Source: an uncultured Altererythrobacter sp.
GTDB lineage: Bacteria; Pseudomonadota; Alphaproteobacteria; Sphingomonadales; Sphingomonadaceae
Assembly: GCA_938009055.1 (NCBI GenBank)
Contig: CALLIO010000103.1
Coordinates: 1-7,778, forward strand
Length of the DNA stretch: 7,778 nucleotides
Direction of reading: 5' to 3'
Part shown: one piece after another, positions 1-6,055 of the stretch
Layout of the letters: the number at the start of each line of letters is the position of its first letter
Position numbering within the stretch: the stretch's first letter is position 1
Notes under the pieces: model-generated
What the model saw: only the letters and a program-made list of their open reading frames with translations
Database searches by the model: none
What the model was told of the DNA's origin: nothing
Translations under genes and position numbers: made by a program

Positions 1-377
1 TGCATGCCGATCGTTTTGATCGGCGAGCCCAAGATGATCTGCTTCTTGTTGACGTCATGACCTTGCTCGGTGAGGCCAGCCACGATGTCGCGCACGTTGA
101 CCGAACCATAAAGCTGGCCAGCGTTGGAAGCTGCACGGATGAGGACGACTGATGCGCCATCAACCTTGCTGCCGATTTTCTCAGCATCGCCGCGGCGTTC
201 TGCGTTCTCTTTTTCAAGACGATCGCGGTTCGCTTCGAAGACAGCCTTGTTCGCCTCATTGGCGCGCAGGGCTTTCTTTTGCGGGAGCAGGAAATTGCGC
301 GCATATCCGTCTTTGACAGAGACTACGTCGCCAATTGTGCCGAGCTTCTCGATCCGTTCGAGGAGAATGATATCCAT
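1..377 (-). CDS. rplI: 50S ribosomal protein L9 (partial, C-terminus beyond window)
   Basis: L9 binds 23S rRNA domain V at the base of the L1 stalk in the large ribosomal subunit. The 125 complete codons seen begin MDIILLERIEKLG and continue with GDVVSVKDGYARNFLLPQKKAL (residues 16-37, in two adjoining pieces), which matches the L9 N-terminal signature (G13, G16, V21, G24, Y25, N28, F29, L30). A charged connecting helix (about residues 40-70) leads into the start of the C-terminal RNA-binding domain. The family is usually 150-200 residues, so roughly the last third lies outside the window. The ATG at 375-377 is supported by a strong GAGGAG ribosome binding site at 385-390, seven bases upstream. 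It is the third gene of the rpsF-rpsR-rplI operon, 13 bases after the rpsR stop, so co-transcription is almost certain. Nothing odd is seen in the part present. Confidence 0.97.
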   Translation of the reverse strand, partial: MDIILLERIEKLGTIGDVVSVKDGYARNFLLPQKKALRANEANKAVFEANRDRLEKENAERRGDAEKIGSKVDGASVVLIRAASNAGQLYGSVNVRDIVAGLTEQGHDVNKKQIILGSPIKTIGM

Positions 378-390
378 GTCGTTTCTCCTC

Positions 391-615
391 TTACTTCACG
401 ATGTAGGGCAAAAGGCCAATGTGACGCGAGCGCTTGATCGCCTTGGCGAGTTCGCGCTGCTTCTTGGCAGATACGGCGGTGATACGCGACGGTACGATTT
501 TGCCGCGCTCGGACATAAAGCCCTGCAGCAAACGCACGTCTTTGTAATCAATTGTCGGGGCATTCTTGCCAGAGAATGGGCAAGATTTGCGGCGGCGGAA
601 AAATGGACGTGCCAT
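391..615 (-). CDS. rpsR: 30S ribosomal protein S18
   Basis: S18 binds the platform of the 30S subunit as a heterodimer with S6. At 74 residues it has the normal length for the family. The basic N-terminus MARPFFRRRKSCPF is followed by the S18 signature region around IDYKDVRLLQGFMSERGKI and by the C-terminal RHIGLLPYIVK, which is nearly invariant in bacteria. The ATG (613-615) overlaps the rpsF stop by one base (TGATG on the minus strand), and a GGAGG ribosome binding site at 626-630 sits inside the end of rpsF, ten bases upstream. This arrangement favours translational coupling, which suits two proteins made in a 1:1 complex. rplI follows after 13 bases. Confidence 0.98.
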   Translation of the reverse strand: MARPFFRRRKSCPFSGKNAPTIDYKDVRLLQGFMSERGKIVPSRITAVSAKKQRELAKAIKRSRHIGLLPYIVK

Positions 616-980
616 CAGTCATTGTCCTCCCGATCAGAGCGACGTTTACGGTCGCGGTCATTCTTGCGCATCATCACGCTTGGACCTTCTTCGTGCTCTT
701 CAACACGAATGGTCATGTAGCGGATCACATCTTCATTGATGCGGGTTTGACGCTCAAGCTCATCCACAACAGCGCCTGGGCCATCAATGTTGAGCAGGAC
801 GAAATGCGCCTTGCGATTGCGGTCGATTTTGTAAGCGAGCGATTTAAGGCCCCAAGTTTCGGTCTTGGTGACTTTGCCCTTGTTCGCTTCGACGATTTCG
901 GTGGCTGATGCCGCCAGCGCGTCTACCTGGGCCTGCGAGAGGTCCTGACGCGCGAGAAAGATATGCTCGTAGAGAGCCAT
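615..980 (-). CDS. rpsF: 30S ribosomal protein S6
   Basis: S6 is a ferredoxin-fold protein of the 30S platform that binds 16S rRNA together with S18. The 121 residues begin MALYEHIFLARQDLS and contain the family core TETWGLKSLAYKI (residues 40-52) and the strand KAHFVLLNIDG. The C-terminal tail (about residues 93-121) is a low-complexity run of mixed Glu/Asp and Arg/Lys; such charged, probably disordered tails are common in alphaproteobacterial S6. The ATG at 978-980 has an AAGGA ribosome binding site eight bases upstream. It is the first gene of rpsF-rpsR-rplI; its 136-base leader carries structured elements listed separately that could regulate the operon. Confidence 0.98.
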   Translation of the reverse strand: MALYEHIFLARQDLSQAQVDALAASATEIVEANKGKVTKTETWGLKSLAYKIDRNRKAHFVLLNIDGPGAVVDELERQTRINEDVIRYMTIRVEEHEEGPSVMMRKNDRDRKRRSDREDND

Positions 981-1002
981 CCTAGCGTTCCTTTCATTTC
1001 AT

Positions 1003-1046
1003 GCCGATCGCTGGCTTGCCTGTCCGAATGACAGGGCCCCTCCGGC
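1003..1046 (-). promoter_or_regulatory. rpsF leader hairpin, candidate S6:S18 autoregulatory element
   Basis: On the minus strand the rpsF leader can fold a perfect six-base-pair stem, CCTGTC/GACAGG with an ATTCG loop (1019-1035). It may be enclosed by a short outer GCCG/CGGC pairing (1043-1046 with 1003-1006), ending about 22 bases before the rpsF ATG. The stem has no T-run after it, so it is not a convincing intrinsic terminator. In many bacteria the rpsF mRNA leader holds a structured motif bound by the S6:S18 dimer that gives feedback control. This hairpin is in the right place, but I cannot confirm the conserved CCG-containing bulge of that motif by eye, so the assignment is an inference from position. 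Confidence 0.35.
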
Positions 1047-1063
1047 TTTCTTGTCTCGCCCTA

Positions 1064-1074
1064 GTTAAAGAGCG
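1064..1074 (-). promoter_or_regulatory. boxA-like antitermination element in rpsF leader
   Basis: The minus strand reads CGCTCTTTAAC, and its core GCTCTTTAAC is identical to the boxA core of E. coli rRNA leaders, the RNA site for the NusB/NusE (S10) complex. It lies 83 bases upstream of the rpsF start on the sense strand of the operon. A NusB-dependent role is inferred from sequence identity and from the ribosomal context only. An 11-base AT-rich match could also be chance or part of a promoter. Confidence 0.4.
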
Positions 1075-1082
1075 ATGGGCGC

Positions 1083-1110
1083 ACATAGCGCGCGTAGGGC
1101 AGAATGCAAG
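1083..1110 (-). promoter_or_regulatory. possible sigma-70 type promoter for the rpsF operon
   Basis: On the minus strand CTTGCA (1105-1110) is followed after 16 bases by CTATGT (1083-1088). This resembles the alphaproteobacterial CTTGAC-N17-CTATAT pattern but is imperfect in both boxes. It sits just beyond the stop codon of the upstream same-strand gene, where a housekeeping promoter for the ribosomal operon would be expected. If correct, transcription would start near 1076, which would put the boxA-like element at the extreme 5' end of the transcript. Either the promoter or the boxA call may therefore be wrong. Confidence 0.3.
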
Positions 1111-1116
1111 GGAAAC

Positions 1117-1953
1117 CTAACCTTGTCGAAGAATCGCAAGGCGTTGCTTGATTTGGATTTCTGTTGAGTCGATATCTTCCAAGATAACGGCTCTGATCCA
1201 TTCATCCTCGATAGCGCCAATCGCCTCGCCGTTGGCTTTTGCTCTTTCGACTATGCGCTGCCCTTCAAGAAGCTCTTCTTCGGTTCTTCGCCAACAACAG
1301 GCCTCTTCATCGGCAAGCTCTGGATCACCCAATTCCGCGCCTCTCTTTTCCCAGAACCGGCGCTTCTCCTGATCTAATTCAGCGTCAATGAAATAGCGTG
1401 CCATGGAGTAGACGGCGGTCAAATCGCCGCTCTCCGCTCTTGTGAGCCAAACTTCCTTACCGTCTTTTAAAACGGCGAGAGTTGCTCTCGCACTTCGAAG
1501 TTGGCTCGCATAGACGCGCTTGCGCACGTCTTCCAGCATACGTCGCCGGGGATAAGCCAACTGATAATATTCGATAGCTTTCTTTGTGAGGGCGATCTTA
1601 TCCGCGATTTCAGAAGCATCTTTGACATCGCTATATGCAAGATCAGCGATCTTGGTGAGCGTATAGGGATCTCCAGCCTCGATTGCTTGCTCTTGCCATT
1701 TTGCCGCAAGTGCATCTTCGCCGCGCTGTTTATAGGCAAACGCAACCCGTCCGATATGCTCGATGCTTCGGTCGGTATCCCCTTCCTCGGCAACCTTTTT
1801 GAGTTGCTCAATCTCGCCCAAGGTAGGCGGAGGAACGCAAGCACACCCTGCTTCTTCCAGTGGTGGGCCGAGCAAAACGATTACTGCCACGCATGTTATA
1901 GCCAGCGTTAGCATCAATCGCTGCAAGGATTTCATCATGAAAGCCATCAGCAT
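1117..1953 (-). CDS. exported or membrane-anchored Sel1/TPR-like hypothetical protein
   Basis: I do not recognise a specific function. An N-terminal hydrophobic segment (about residues 11-30, after MKSLQR) looks like a signal peptide or anchor. It is followed by EEAGCACVPPP; Cys37 is preceded by E-A-G rather than a good lipobox, so lipoprotein processing is doubtful. The rest is soluble and helical, with two stretches of Sel1/TPR flavour: AAKWQEQAIEAGDPYTLTKIA (about 83-103, in two adjoining pieces) and RRFWEKRGAELGDPELADEEA (about 198-218, likewise). Such repeats normally serve as protein-binding scaffolds. Four in-frame ATGs (1953, 1947, 1938, 1935) compete and none has a strong ribosome binding site; the longest form (278 residues) is given, but starting at MMKSLQR would give a more standard signal peptide. 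GC in the lines I counted is about 50-55%, lower than the neighbours. It ends 136 bases before rpsF on the same strand, so read-through into the ribosomal operon is possible. Confidence 0.75.
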   Translation of the reverse strand: MLMAFMMKSLQRLMLTLAITCVAVIVLLGPPLEEAGCACVPPPTLGEIEQLKKVAEEGDTDRSIEHIGRVAFAYKQRGEDALAAKWQEQAIEAGDPYTLTKIADLAYSDVKDASEIADKIALTKKAIEYYQLAYPRRRMLEDVRKRVYASQLRSARATLAVLKDGKEVWLTRAESGDLTAVYSMARYFIDAELDQEKRRFWEKRGAELGDPELADEEACCWRRTEEELLEGQRIVERAKANGEAIGAIEDEWIRAVILEDIDSTEIQIKQRLAILRQG

Positions 1954-2056
1954 TTCTTATCATATCCAAGTGATCTTGGGAAACTGGTTTCGTGAGCTCT
2001 TGTCTCAATTGGTTTGAATGGGCAAACGAAGCTCTAGGTCAAGGGAGCCTTTCAAT
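1954..2056. other. divergent intergenic region between the Sel1-like gene and the DUF808 gene
   Basis: This 103-base spacer must hold the promoters for both flanking genes, yet I see no convincing -35/-10 pair on either strand. It contains two short dyads: CCAAG-TGAT-CTTGG at 1966-1979 and GTTTG-N6-CAAAC at 2012-2027. Either could be an operator, but five-base arms of this kind arise often by chance. Confidence 0.4.
2041..2047 (+). promoter_or_regulatory. ribosome binding site deciding the DUF808 gene start
   Basis: AAGGGAG lies nine bases before the ATG at 2057. It supports that start over the upstream in-frame ATG at 2018, which would add 13 polar residues (MGKRSSRSREPFN) that do not belong to the family. 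Confidence 0.7.
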
Positions 2057-2998
2057 ATGCCATCCGGCTTAGTTGCATTGTTTGATGATGTCGCGGTAAT
2101 CGCGCGCACGGCGGCGGCCTCCGTCGATGATATTGCGGCGGCGGCGGGCAGGGCAGGCTCCAAGACGGCCGGCGTTGTGATTGACGATGCAGCCGTGACC
2201 CCAAGCTATGTCACCGGCCTTTCTCCAGCGCGCGAATTGCCGATCATCTGGGCGATCACCAAGGGAAGCTTGTTCAACAAGCTGGTGATCTTGCTGCCGG
2301 GCGCGATCCTTTTGTCCGAATTTCTCCCGTGGCTGATCATCTGGATATTGATGCTGGGCGGCGCGTTCCTTTGCTATGAGGGCGCAGAAAAAGTGCTCGA
2401 GAAATTGGGCGGGGCGAAGCACGGCAAAACGCTCGAAGACGAGATCACCGATCCGGCCGAGTTTGAAAAGCAGCGGATCGCAGGCGCGGTGCGCACCGAT
2501 CTGATCCTGTCCGCCGAGATTATGGCGATCACTTTGAACGAGCTGGATCTGCCAACATGGTGGGAGCGGGGCATTGCTCTTGCGCTGGTTGGAATTGTTG
2601 TGACAGTCGTTGTCTATGGCGCGGTGGCGATCATCGTAAAGATGGATGATGTGGGGCTGCACATGACCAAGCAAGACAGCGAGGCGACGCAAAAGCTGGG
2701 CTTGGCGCTTGTCAATTCCGTTCCCAAACTTCTGATTGCGCTTTCAGTTATCGGCACCGTCGCCATGCTGTGGGTTGGCGGCGGTATCATCGTCCATGGC
2801 ACGCATGAGGTCGGCTTCCATCTGCTCTATGACATTGCGCATGGCGCTGAAGCTTGGGTGGCAGGCGTCACTGGTGCGCTCGGCGGGATTGCGGGATGGT
2901 TCACCTATGCCGCGATTTCAGGCGTGATCGGATTGGCGCTAGGCGCGATTATCGCTTTCGTGTTGCACAAGGTTTTCGGCTTTGAAGGCGCGCATTAA
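2057..2998 (+). CDS. DUF808 family inner-membrane protein (YedI-like)
   Basis: This is a conserved membrane protein of unknown biochemical role, clearly related to E. coli YedI. Shared blocks include the N-terminal LVALFDDVAVIA, KTAGVVIDD (residues 36-44), ARELPIIWAITKGSLFNK (58-75), GGAFLCYEGAEKVLE (101-115), RTDLILSAEIMAITL (146-160), KMDDVG and VGGGIIVHG (240-248). The 313-residue length is close to the family's usual 300 or so. Hydrophobic segments fall at about 75-107, 172-195, 224-247 and 285-305, with a charged loop at about 110-145 containing the DPAEFEKQRI element. The ATG at 2057 is chosen because a ribosome binding site precedes it and the family N-terminus starts there. It is divergent from the Sel1-like gene. 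Its stop codon directly abuts the stop of the acyl-CoA synthetase gene on the opposite strand. Family membership is very likely; transport or any other role is not established. Confidence 0.93.
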   Translation: MPSGLVALFDDVAVIARTAAASVDDIAAAAGRAGSKTAGVVIDDAAVTPSYVTGLSPARELPIIWAITKGSLFNKLVILLPGAILLSEFLPWLIIWILMLGGAFLCYEGAEKVLEKLGGAKHGKTLEDEITDPAEFEKQRIAGAVRTDLILSAEIMAITLNELDLPTWWERGIALALVGIVVTVVVYGAVAIIVKMDDVGLHMTKQDSEATQKLGLALVNSVPKLLIALSVIGTVAMLWVGGGIIVHGTHEVGFHLLYDIAHGAEAWVAGVTGALGGIAGWFTYAAISGVIGLALGAIIAFVLHKVFGFEGAH

Positions 2999-4522
2999 TT
3001 ACGCCGCTTGATCGGGCGTAACGGGACGCTGTGACAGCTCCATCCGTTGCAATTTGCCGATCGGATCGCGTGGGAGCTTGTCGACAAATTCCACATAGCG
3101 CGGGCGTTTGTAGCTTGCGATCTTGTCCTTGAACCGCGCGGTGATTTCCTCTCGGGTGAGCGATTGCCCCTCGTGCAGAACGACAAAGGCCTTAACCGCC
3201 TCGCCCCATTTTTTGTCACGCACGCCTGCGCAGCCTGCGTCCGCCACTTCGGGCATTTCAGCAAAGATCGCGTCCACCTCGGCTGGATAGACATTCTCGC
3301 CGCCCGTTTTGATGAGCTCTTTTGCCCGGCCAAGCAGATAGCCAAGGCCTCGGCTGTCCATCGTCCCGAGGTCGCCAGTGCGCAGCCAGCCATGTCCCAA
3401 AGCGGCTTCGGTTGCTTCTTCATTGCGCCAATATCCCATCATCACCGACGGCCCGCGAATGGCGATCTCTCCCTCTTCGCCCGGGCGCAATTCATTGCCT
3501 TCGGGATCGAGGATCGTCATCGTCACATGCTGCATCGGCCAGCCGATCGACTTGGGGTCTTTGAGCATATCGGGATAGTCGATAAAGGTCGCAAAACCGC
3601 AGATTTCCGTCTGACCATAACCGCCGACGACACGGCAATCCCATTGCTCCTCGATACCAGCATAGATGGCCGGGTTCATGCCTGCCCCGCCGGTATAATT
3701 GGTCAGCGGCATTTCCCCGTCGCGCACAGCGTCCATGTGAAACCATGGGAAGGCGATGGTGGGAAACGCGCTGGTGGTGGTGCAAGCTTCGCGGTGGACA
3801 AGCTCGAGCACGACGGCAGGATCATCATCGCGTCCGGCGAAAACACAAGTGCCTCCGCAGGCGAGCATGGCCGCCACTTGCTGCATCCCAACCACATGGA
3901 ACAGCGGATTGATGGAAAGCAGACGCTCTTGGGGCGAGAACCCGCGCCGCACGCAAAATCCCAACGCTGAGGAGGCAATAGCTGCGCCTGATTGCATGCA
4001 CCCTTTGGGCTTACCCGTCGTGCCGGATGTGTACATCATATAGAGCGCGCGATGGTCGGGAAGGTTAGGCATCGTTTGTGCCGGCTGATCATTAGCAACG
4101 ATGGCTTCAAAAGCGCCATCAGCGGCGTGATGTTCATCAACCTTGATAACTTCGCCTGCCTTCGCTTCGCTAAGCAGATCAGCAAAACGCGGATTGGCGA
4201 AAGTCATGGCAGGCTCGGCATTGCCGCAAATCCATGCGATTTCAGCCGGAGCGAGCCGCCAGTTGAGCAAAGTTGCAATCGCGCCAATCCGGCCGCAGGC
4301 GAGCAACACCGTCACATAGGGCGCTCCATCGGTGAGCAGCAGAGCAATCCGGTCGCCAGGTGCAATCCCGTTGGACAGCAGCCAAGCGCTCAAGCGGTCG
4401 ACGCGTTGGTCAAGCTCGGCATAGGTGAGGCGCTGCGTGCCATCCACGCTCGCCTCGCGCTCTGCATGCAACACAGCATTGGCGCGAAACAGCGTATCGA
4501 GCGAAAAATCATGCGGGCCCAT
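2999..4522 (-). CDS. acyl-CoA synthetase / AMP-dependent ligase (ANL superfamily)
   Basis: The enzyme probably activates a carboxylic acid with ATP to an acyl-adenylate and transfers it to CoA. The 507 residues are typical for medium/long-chain acyl-CoA synthetases of the FadD/FadK type. All key ANL motifs are visible: the P-loop-like A3 motif YTSGTTGKPKG (164-174), the A5 motif YGQTE (302-306), the A7 motif RTGD (381-384), the A8 hinge GRAKELIKTGGENVYP (398-413), and the A10 catalytic lysine K490 in DPIGK. The ATG at 4520-4522 has a GGGAG-type ribosome binding site just upstream. The gene begins 33 bases after the Mur ligase on the same strand, so the two are probably co-transcribed. The acid substrate cannot be read from the sequence; fatty, aryl or plant-derived acids are all possible, and the nearby fabD is only weak support for a lipid role. 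The 3' end meets the DUF808 gene with no spacer. Confidence 0.93.
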   Translation of the reverse strand: MGPHDFSLDTLFRANAVLHAEREASVDGTQRLTYAELDQRVDRLSAWLLSNGIAPGDRIALLLTDGAPYVTVLLACGRIGAIATLLNWRLAPAEIAWICGNAEPAMTFANPRFADLLSEAKAGEVIKVDEHHAADGAFEAIVANDQPAQTMPNLPDHRALYMMYTSGTTGKPKGCMQSGAAIASSALGFCVRRGFSPQERLLSINPLFHVVGMQQVAAMLACGGTCVFAGRDDDPAVVLELVHREACTTTSAFPTIAFPWFHMDAVRDGEMPLTNYTGGAGMNPAIYAGIEEQWDCRVVGGYGQTEICGFATFIDYPDMLKDPKSIGWPMQHVTMTILDPEGNELRPGEEGEIAIRGPSVMMGYWRNEEATEAALGHGWLRTGDLGTMDSRGLGYLLGRAKELIKTGGENVYPAEVDAIFAEMPEVADAGCAGVRDKKWGEAVKAFVVLHEGQSLTREEITARFKDKIASYKRPRYVEFVDKLPRDPIGKLQRMELSQRPVTPDQAA

Positions 4523-4555
4523 TGGCTCTCTCCCTTTAGCGAGGGGATAGCCTGA

Positions 4556-5995
4556 TTAGGACAAGCGCTCCATCAGCGATTTTGCGAAGTCTGTCAGTGT
4601 GTCATCGCGCGCCCCCATCACCACAATCCGGTCTTCCGGCTCGGCAATATCCACGATCCTGAGGCCGCATGACTCGCGCTTGGCGAGATATTCAGCGCGC
4701 CTGCCATTGCTGACGATCTGAGTGATGATCCGCTCTGTGCCTTCGCTGCGATCAACCGTGCCGCCGTAATAGACAGGGTCGCACATAATCACCACGTCAC
4801 CTTCGTCCAATTCGCGCACGAACGTATCGGCAAGCTCGTCGCCCATTTGGCGCAACGGGCCATATCCATGCGGTTGGAAGAAAGCGATCACGCGCCCTTC
4901 TGTGGCTTTGAGAGTGCGCAAAGTCGCCGCGCATTTCTCTGGATTGTGGCCGAAATCATCGATGATCGTGATGTTCTTCTCGGTCACGCCGATCACATCA
5001 TAGCGCCGCGCCAAGCCGTCAAAATCGTTCAATGCCCCGACTGCATCGGCAAGCGGAATGCTGGCCGCTTTGGCAACTGCAAGAGCAGCCAGCGCGTTGG
5101 ACAGATTGTGCATGCCCGGCATGGCGAGGTTGAGGCGGTGGGTTCCCTCTACGCCTTTCTCGACGATATCGGCAGCGATCCCGAAGGAGTTTTGCTGGAT
5201 CGAACCTGGCTCGACCGTAATGTCTGATGCTTGCGCTTCGATCCCGAAGGAAGTGATTTGATCCATGCCATCGGTCAGCTGGCGCACCTCTGGGCTGTCG
5301 TAATTGACGACCCGCGCAGCAGAGGTGTTGAGGAAATCGGCAAAGAGCGAGCGCAACTCTTCCATGCTCTTGTGGTCGAGGCTGACATTGAGGAGGACAC
5401 CGATAGTGGGCTTATAAAGCGCAATCGATCCGTCGCTTTCATCCACTTCGCTGACGAACAATTCAGGCCTGCCGACCTGCGCGCTGGCATAGGGATTGTC
5501 GGGCGTGACGAAGTTCTTCATCACAGCGCCGTTCATGATTGTAGGGTTGAAATGTTGCGCGGCGATCATCCATCCGACCATAGCAGTGACGGTGGATTTG
5601 CCCGAAGTGCCGCCGATGGCAATCGAATAGCCGGAAGAATTGAAAAGCCTGCTCAAGGCTTCAGCGCGGGTCATGCGTGCACAGCCAAGCTCAGCAGCGC
5701 GAACCATTTCGGGCACCGTGTCTTCCACAGCGGCAGAAGCGATCAATATCTGCTTGTCCGAAGTGATGCCGCTTCCATCTTGCGGGAAGAGCGCAATGCC
5801 CTGGCTTTCGATCCATTCGAACTTGTCAGCCGAACGCCCTTGATCGCGGCTGCGGTCAGAACCGGCCACTTCATAGCCTTGGCCCTTGAGGATTTGTGCC
5901 AGCGGCAACATGCCAGAGCCACCGATCCCGCAAAAGAAATAGCTCTTTTCCGCGTCAAACACAGCGGCATTGTCGCTTTGTGTGTCGTCTTCCAT
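4556..5995 (-). CDS. Mur ligase family protein (MurC/Mpl-like), probable peptidoglycan recycling ligase
   Basis: Mur ligases join an amino acid or peptide to UDP-MurNAc using ATP. This 479-residue cytoplasmic protein has the three Mur domains. The N-terminal UDP-binding domain has the MurC/Mpl motif CGIGGSGMLPLA (22-33). The central ATPase domain has the P-loop GGTSGKST (128-135), EVDESDGS (183-190) and LDHKS (206-210). The C-terminal domain has MPGMHNLSNALAALAVA (292-308), IDDFGHNPEK (345-354) and FQPHGYGP (373-380). Two positions differ from usual MurC/Mpl: GTSGKS instead of GTHGKT, and GHNP instead of GHHP. The gene is not in a division-cell-wall cluster but lies divergent from an LD-carboxypeptidase, which suggests an Mpl-type recycling role (tripeptide onto UDP-MurNAc) rather than the essential MurC. 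MurC itself, or a different substrate, cannot be excluded, so no symbol is given. The ATG at 5993-5995 lacks a strong ribosome binding site. The AMP ligase gene follows after 33 bases. Confidence 0.88.
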   Translation of the reverse strand: MEDDTQSDNAAVFDAEKSYFFCGIGGSGMLPLAQILKGQGYEVAGSDRSRDQGRSADKFEWIESQGIALFPQDGSGITSDKQILIASAAVEDTVPEMVRAAELGCARMTRAEALSRLFNSSGYSIAIGGTSGKSTVTAMVGWMIAAQHFNPTIMNGAVMKNFVTPDNPYASAQVGRPELFVSEVDESDGSIALYKPTIGVLLNVSLDHKSMEELRSLFADFLNTSAARVVNYDSPEVRQLTDGMDQITSFGIEAQASDITVEPGSIQQNSFGIAADIVEKGVEGTHRLNLAMPGMHNLSNALAALAVAKAASIPLADAVGALNDFDGLARRYDVIGVTEKNITIIDDFGHNPEKCAATLRTLKATEGRVIAFFQPHGYGPLRQMGDELADTFVRELDEGDVVIMCDPVYYGGTVDRSEGTERIITQIVSNGRRAEYLAKRESCGLRIVDIAEPEDRIVVMGARDDTLTDFAKSLMERLS

Positions 5996-6051
5996 AGTTA
6001 TCGCTCGCTATTGAGTTGTATCGAAGAACACAAGATGGCTATCATCCAGAA
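5996..6051. other. short divergent promoter region between the Mur ligase and LD-carboxypeptidase genes
   Basis: Only 56 bases separate the two divergent start codons, so any two promoters must overlap each other or extend into the coding sequences. I see no convincing -35/-10 pair and no strong Shine-Dalgarno on either side. The compact arrangement makes coordinated expression of the two genes likely, by inference. Confidence 0.5.
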
Positions 6052-6055
6052 ATGA
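6035..6055 (+). other. six-codon upstream ORF overlapping the LD-carboxypeptidase start
   Basis: ATG at 6035 opens MAIIQK and stops at TGA 6053-6055. The stop overlaps the LD-carboxypeptidase start codon at 6052 as ATGA, the classic arrangement for translational coupling. A weak GAAGAA lies at 6023-6028. Since the carboxypeptidase lacks its own clear ribosome binding site, ribosomes ending this small ORF could re-initiate there. It may equally be chance. Confidence 0.25.

Noticed and set aside
124..908. Plus-strand open frames opposite rplI, rpsR and rpsF
   Set aside because: They are antisense to three ribosomal protein genes identified with near certainty.
1019..1035. Hairpin considered as an intrinsic terminator for the Sel1-like gene
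   Set aside because: The stem is only six pairs and is not followed by a run of T on the minus strand; a leader regulatory role fits better.
1808..2008. Small minus-strand frame (66 codons) starting in the divergent spacer and overlapping the Sel1-like gene
   Set aside because: Most of it overlaps the Sel1-like gene out of frame and it has no ribosome binding site or homology that I recognise.
2069..2692. Minus-strand open frame (207 codons) opposite the DUF808 gene
   Set aside because: It is rich in Arg, His and Gln as expected for antisense of membrane-protein codons, and has no family resemblance.
3047..3970. Long plus-strand open frame (307 codons) opposite the acyl-CoA synthetase
   Set aside because: It lies wholly antisense to a gene with all ANL motifs and its translation shows no recognisable domain; it is a by-product of high-GC codon usage.
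5231..6055. Plus-strand open frame (274 codons) opposite the Mur ligase
   Set aside because: It is antisense to a clear Mur ligase and resembles no family. Only its last six codons (6035-6055) were kept, as a possible leader ORF.
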